Source of the DNA: Mesorhizobium sp. PAMC28654
GTDB taxonomy: Bacteria; Pseudomonadota; Alphaproteobacteria; Rhizobiales; Rhizobiaceae
Length of the DNA: 64,000 bases
Reading direction: 5' to 3'
Assembly (NCBI RefSeq): GCF_020616515.1
Contig: NZ_CP085135.1
Coordinates: 6,557,001 to 6,621,000, forward strand
The notes under the pieces are model-generated. The model saw only the letters and a list, made by a program, of their open reading frames with translations. It did not search any database and was not told the origin of the DNA. Position numbers and translations under genes: made by a program. This document shows positions 63,221 to 64,000 of this stretch, piece by piece. The number at the start of each line of letters is the position of its first letter. The stretch's first letter is position 1.

Positions 63221-63532
63221 ATGGCCGATTATCTCGCAGACGTGAAGAAATACGACGCCGCGGCGAACGCCGATGTGGTCGAGAAGATCGTGAAGCACCT
63301 GGGCATTGCGCTGCGCAATCGCGATTCCTCGCTGGTATCCTGCACGGACCCGAAGGAACTCGATCGTGTCAAGGCGGGCTGGGTTTCGAAGAAGCTCGGC
63401 ATCACTGATGACAAGAAGGCCGATGCCGCGATCCAAAAGGTCTGCCAGACGATGCACGCCGACCACAGCAAGCACCGGGTGACGTTCTACTATCTGGTTG
63501 CGAAGCATCTGGGCAAGCTCGGCTCGCTGTGA
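63221..63532 (+). CDS. DUF2853 family protein
   Basis: 103-residue helical protein: MADYLADVKKYDAAANADVV, then EKIVKHLGIALRNRDSSLVS and CQTMHADHSKHRVTFYYLVA. This fits DUF2853, a small conserved family of unknown role. The ATG at 63221 has AGGGGAAG upstream, better than 63197. It is divergent from ssrA and upstream of thyA. Confidence 0.85.
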   Translation: MADYLADVKKYDAAANADVVEKIVKHLGIALRNRDSSLVSCTDPKELDRVKAGWVSKKLGITDDKKADAAIQKVCQTMHADHSKHRVTFYYLVAKHLGKLGSL

Positions 63533-63595
63533 AGATCGCGCGCTGGCGTAGAAGAACAATCGCTTCAGGTTGAATTTGCACTTCATCGAACGTCG

Positions 63596-63650
63596 GCGCT
63601 GCCCCTCATTGCCCTGCCGGGCATTTCTCCCCGTATAGTGACGGGGAGAA
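63596..63650. repeat. Dispersed palindromic repeat (second locus)
   Basis: Identical, in inverted orientation, to 11041-11088 over 48 bases and a few more; contains TTCTCCCCG-tatagtga-CGGGGAGAA. It lies between the DUF2853 gene and thyA, and may act as a transcript end or IHF/gyrase-type repeat. Confidence 0.75.
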
Positions 63651-63747
63651 AGTAGCTGCCCGCAACTCGGCGGTTGCTCCGTTTTGGTGTGTTCGGGCGC
63701 CGGTCCGGCAGCTATAATGCCTGCACAATCGAATCGAGCCGGAACCG

Positions 63748-64000
63748 ATGCGCCAGTATCTCGACCTTCTGAAACATGTGCTGGAAAACGGTGCTGATCG
63801 TGGCGATCGCACCGGCACCGGAACGCGTTCGGTGTTCGGTTACCAGATGCGCTTCGATCTTGCGAATGGCTTTCCGGTCACCACCACCAAGAAGCTTCAT
63901 CTGAAGTCGATCATCCATGAACTCCTGTGGTTCCTGGCCGGCGACACCAATGTCAAATATCTCAATGATCACGGCGTCTCCATCTGGGACGAATGGGCAG
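63748..64000 (+). CDS. thyA: Thymidylate synthase, N-terminal part (cut by window end)
   Basis: Methylates dUMP to dTMP with methylene-tetrahydrofolate. The 84 residues present begin [20 protein letters not shown] and include [20 protein letters not shown], then [20 protein letters not shown] (folate/phosphate contacts) and IWDEWA. The catalytic Cys is beyond the window. GGAA precedes the ATG. A dispersed repeat lies upstream. Confidence 0.95.
   Translation, partial: MRQYLDLLKHVLENGADRGDRTGTGTRSVFGYQMRFDLANGFPVTTTKKLHLKSIIHELLWFLAGDTNVKYLNDHGVSIWDEWA

Overview
The window reads as chromosomal DNA of an alphaproteobacterium of the order Rhizobiales, most likely Mesorhizobium. The basis is high GC content, the order ftsA-ftsZ-lpxC-bamD-recN-ligA, a circularly permuted two-piece tmRNA with the tag ANDNYAEARLAA, GGAAC-N16-CGTT promoters of the alphaproteobacterial general stress response, and scattered palindromic intergenic repeats. 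The genus is an inference; the order is well supported.

Layout. 1-9.8 kb: housekeeping block on the + strand: end of ftsA, ftsZ, lpxC, bamD, recN, ligA and a DUF2461 gene. 9.8-13 kb: an AzlC/AzlD branched-chain amino acid exporter pair and an aminopeptidase P. 13-17 kb: a large autotransporter broken by a one-base frameshift. 17-20 kb: prmA, SCO1-like copper chaperone, CreA-like protein, hexapeptide acyltransferase. 20-25 kb: a small Gly/Asn-rich secreted protein facing a putative outer-membrane barrel protein, an SDR, a TMEM175-like channel and an MFS transporter with a stress promoter. 25-31.5 kb: SH3 protein, MATE pump, phytase-like secreted protein, an orphan encapsulated-ferritin-like gene (EncFtn family) behind a second stress promoter, diaminopropionate ammonia-lyase and its divergent Lrp regulator. 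31.5-40 kb: an ABC importer with a fused double permease, a small-protein gene, a FixJ-type two-component pair and the UvrD/PcrA helicase, which carries an unusual 47-residue insert. 40-48 kb: a two-gene small-protein operon, dienelactone hydrolase, a LOV blue-light histidine kinase with its response regulator, DMT exporter with Lrp regulator, thioesterase, D-lactate/glycolate oxidase, DinB. 48-50 kb: a TetR gene cleanly split by an IS3-family insertion. 50-60 kb: a basic protein, a frameshifted AsmA-like gene, an ECF sigma factor with a SnoaL-like tail, MarR/ClC pair, and the sspB-DUF4169-RHH cluster. 60-64 kb: TetR with a divergent, frameshifted Bcr/CflA-type pump, an AAA ATPase, ssrA, a DUF2853 gene and the start of thyA.

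Three long genes (autotransporter, AsmA-like, Bcr/CflA-type) each contain one single-base frameshift at a place where protein homology plainly continues. That is either unusual local decay or sequence error, and should be settled before biological conclusions are drawn.

Regulatory logic is visible at several divergent promoters: palindromes between TetR and the Bcr/CflA-type pump, between MarR and ClC, repeats between Lrp and dpaL, and a pair of co-varying palindromes between the thioesterase and the D-lactate/glycolate oxidase. The most interesting candidates for follow-up are the orphan EncFtn-like gene under a probable EcfG promoter, the in-frame insert in UvrD, the co-varying operator pair, and the small proteins. 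I saw no CRISPR array, prophage or obvious new defence system.
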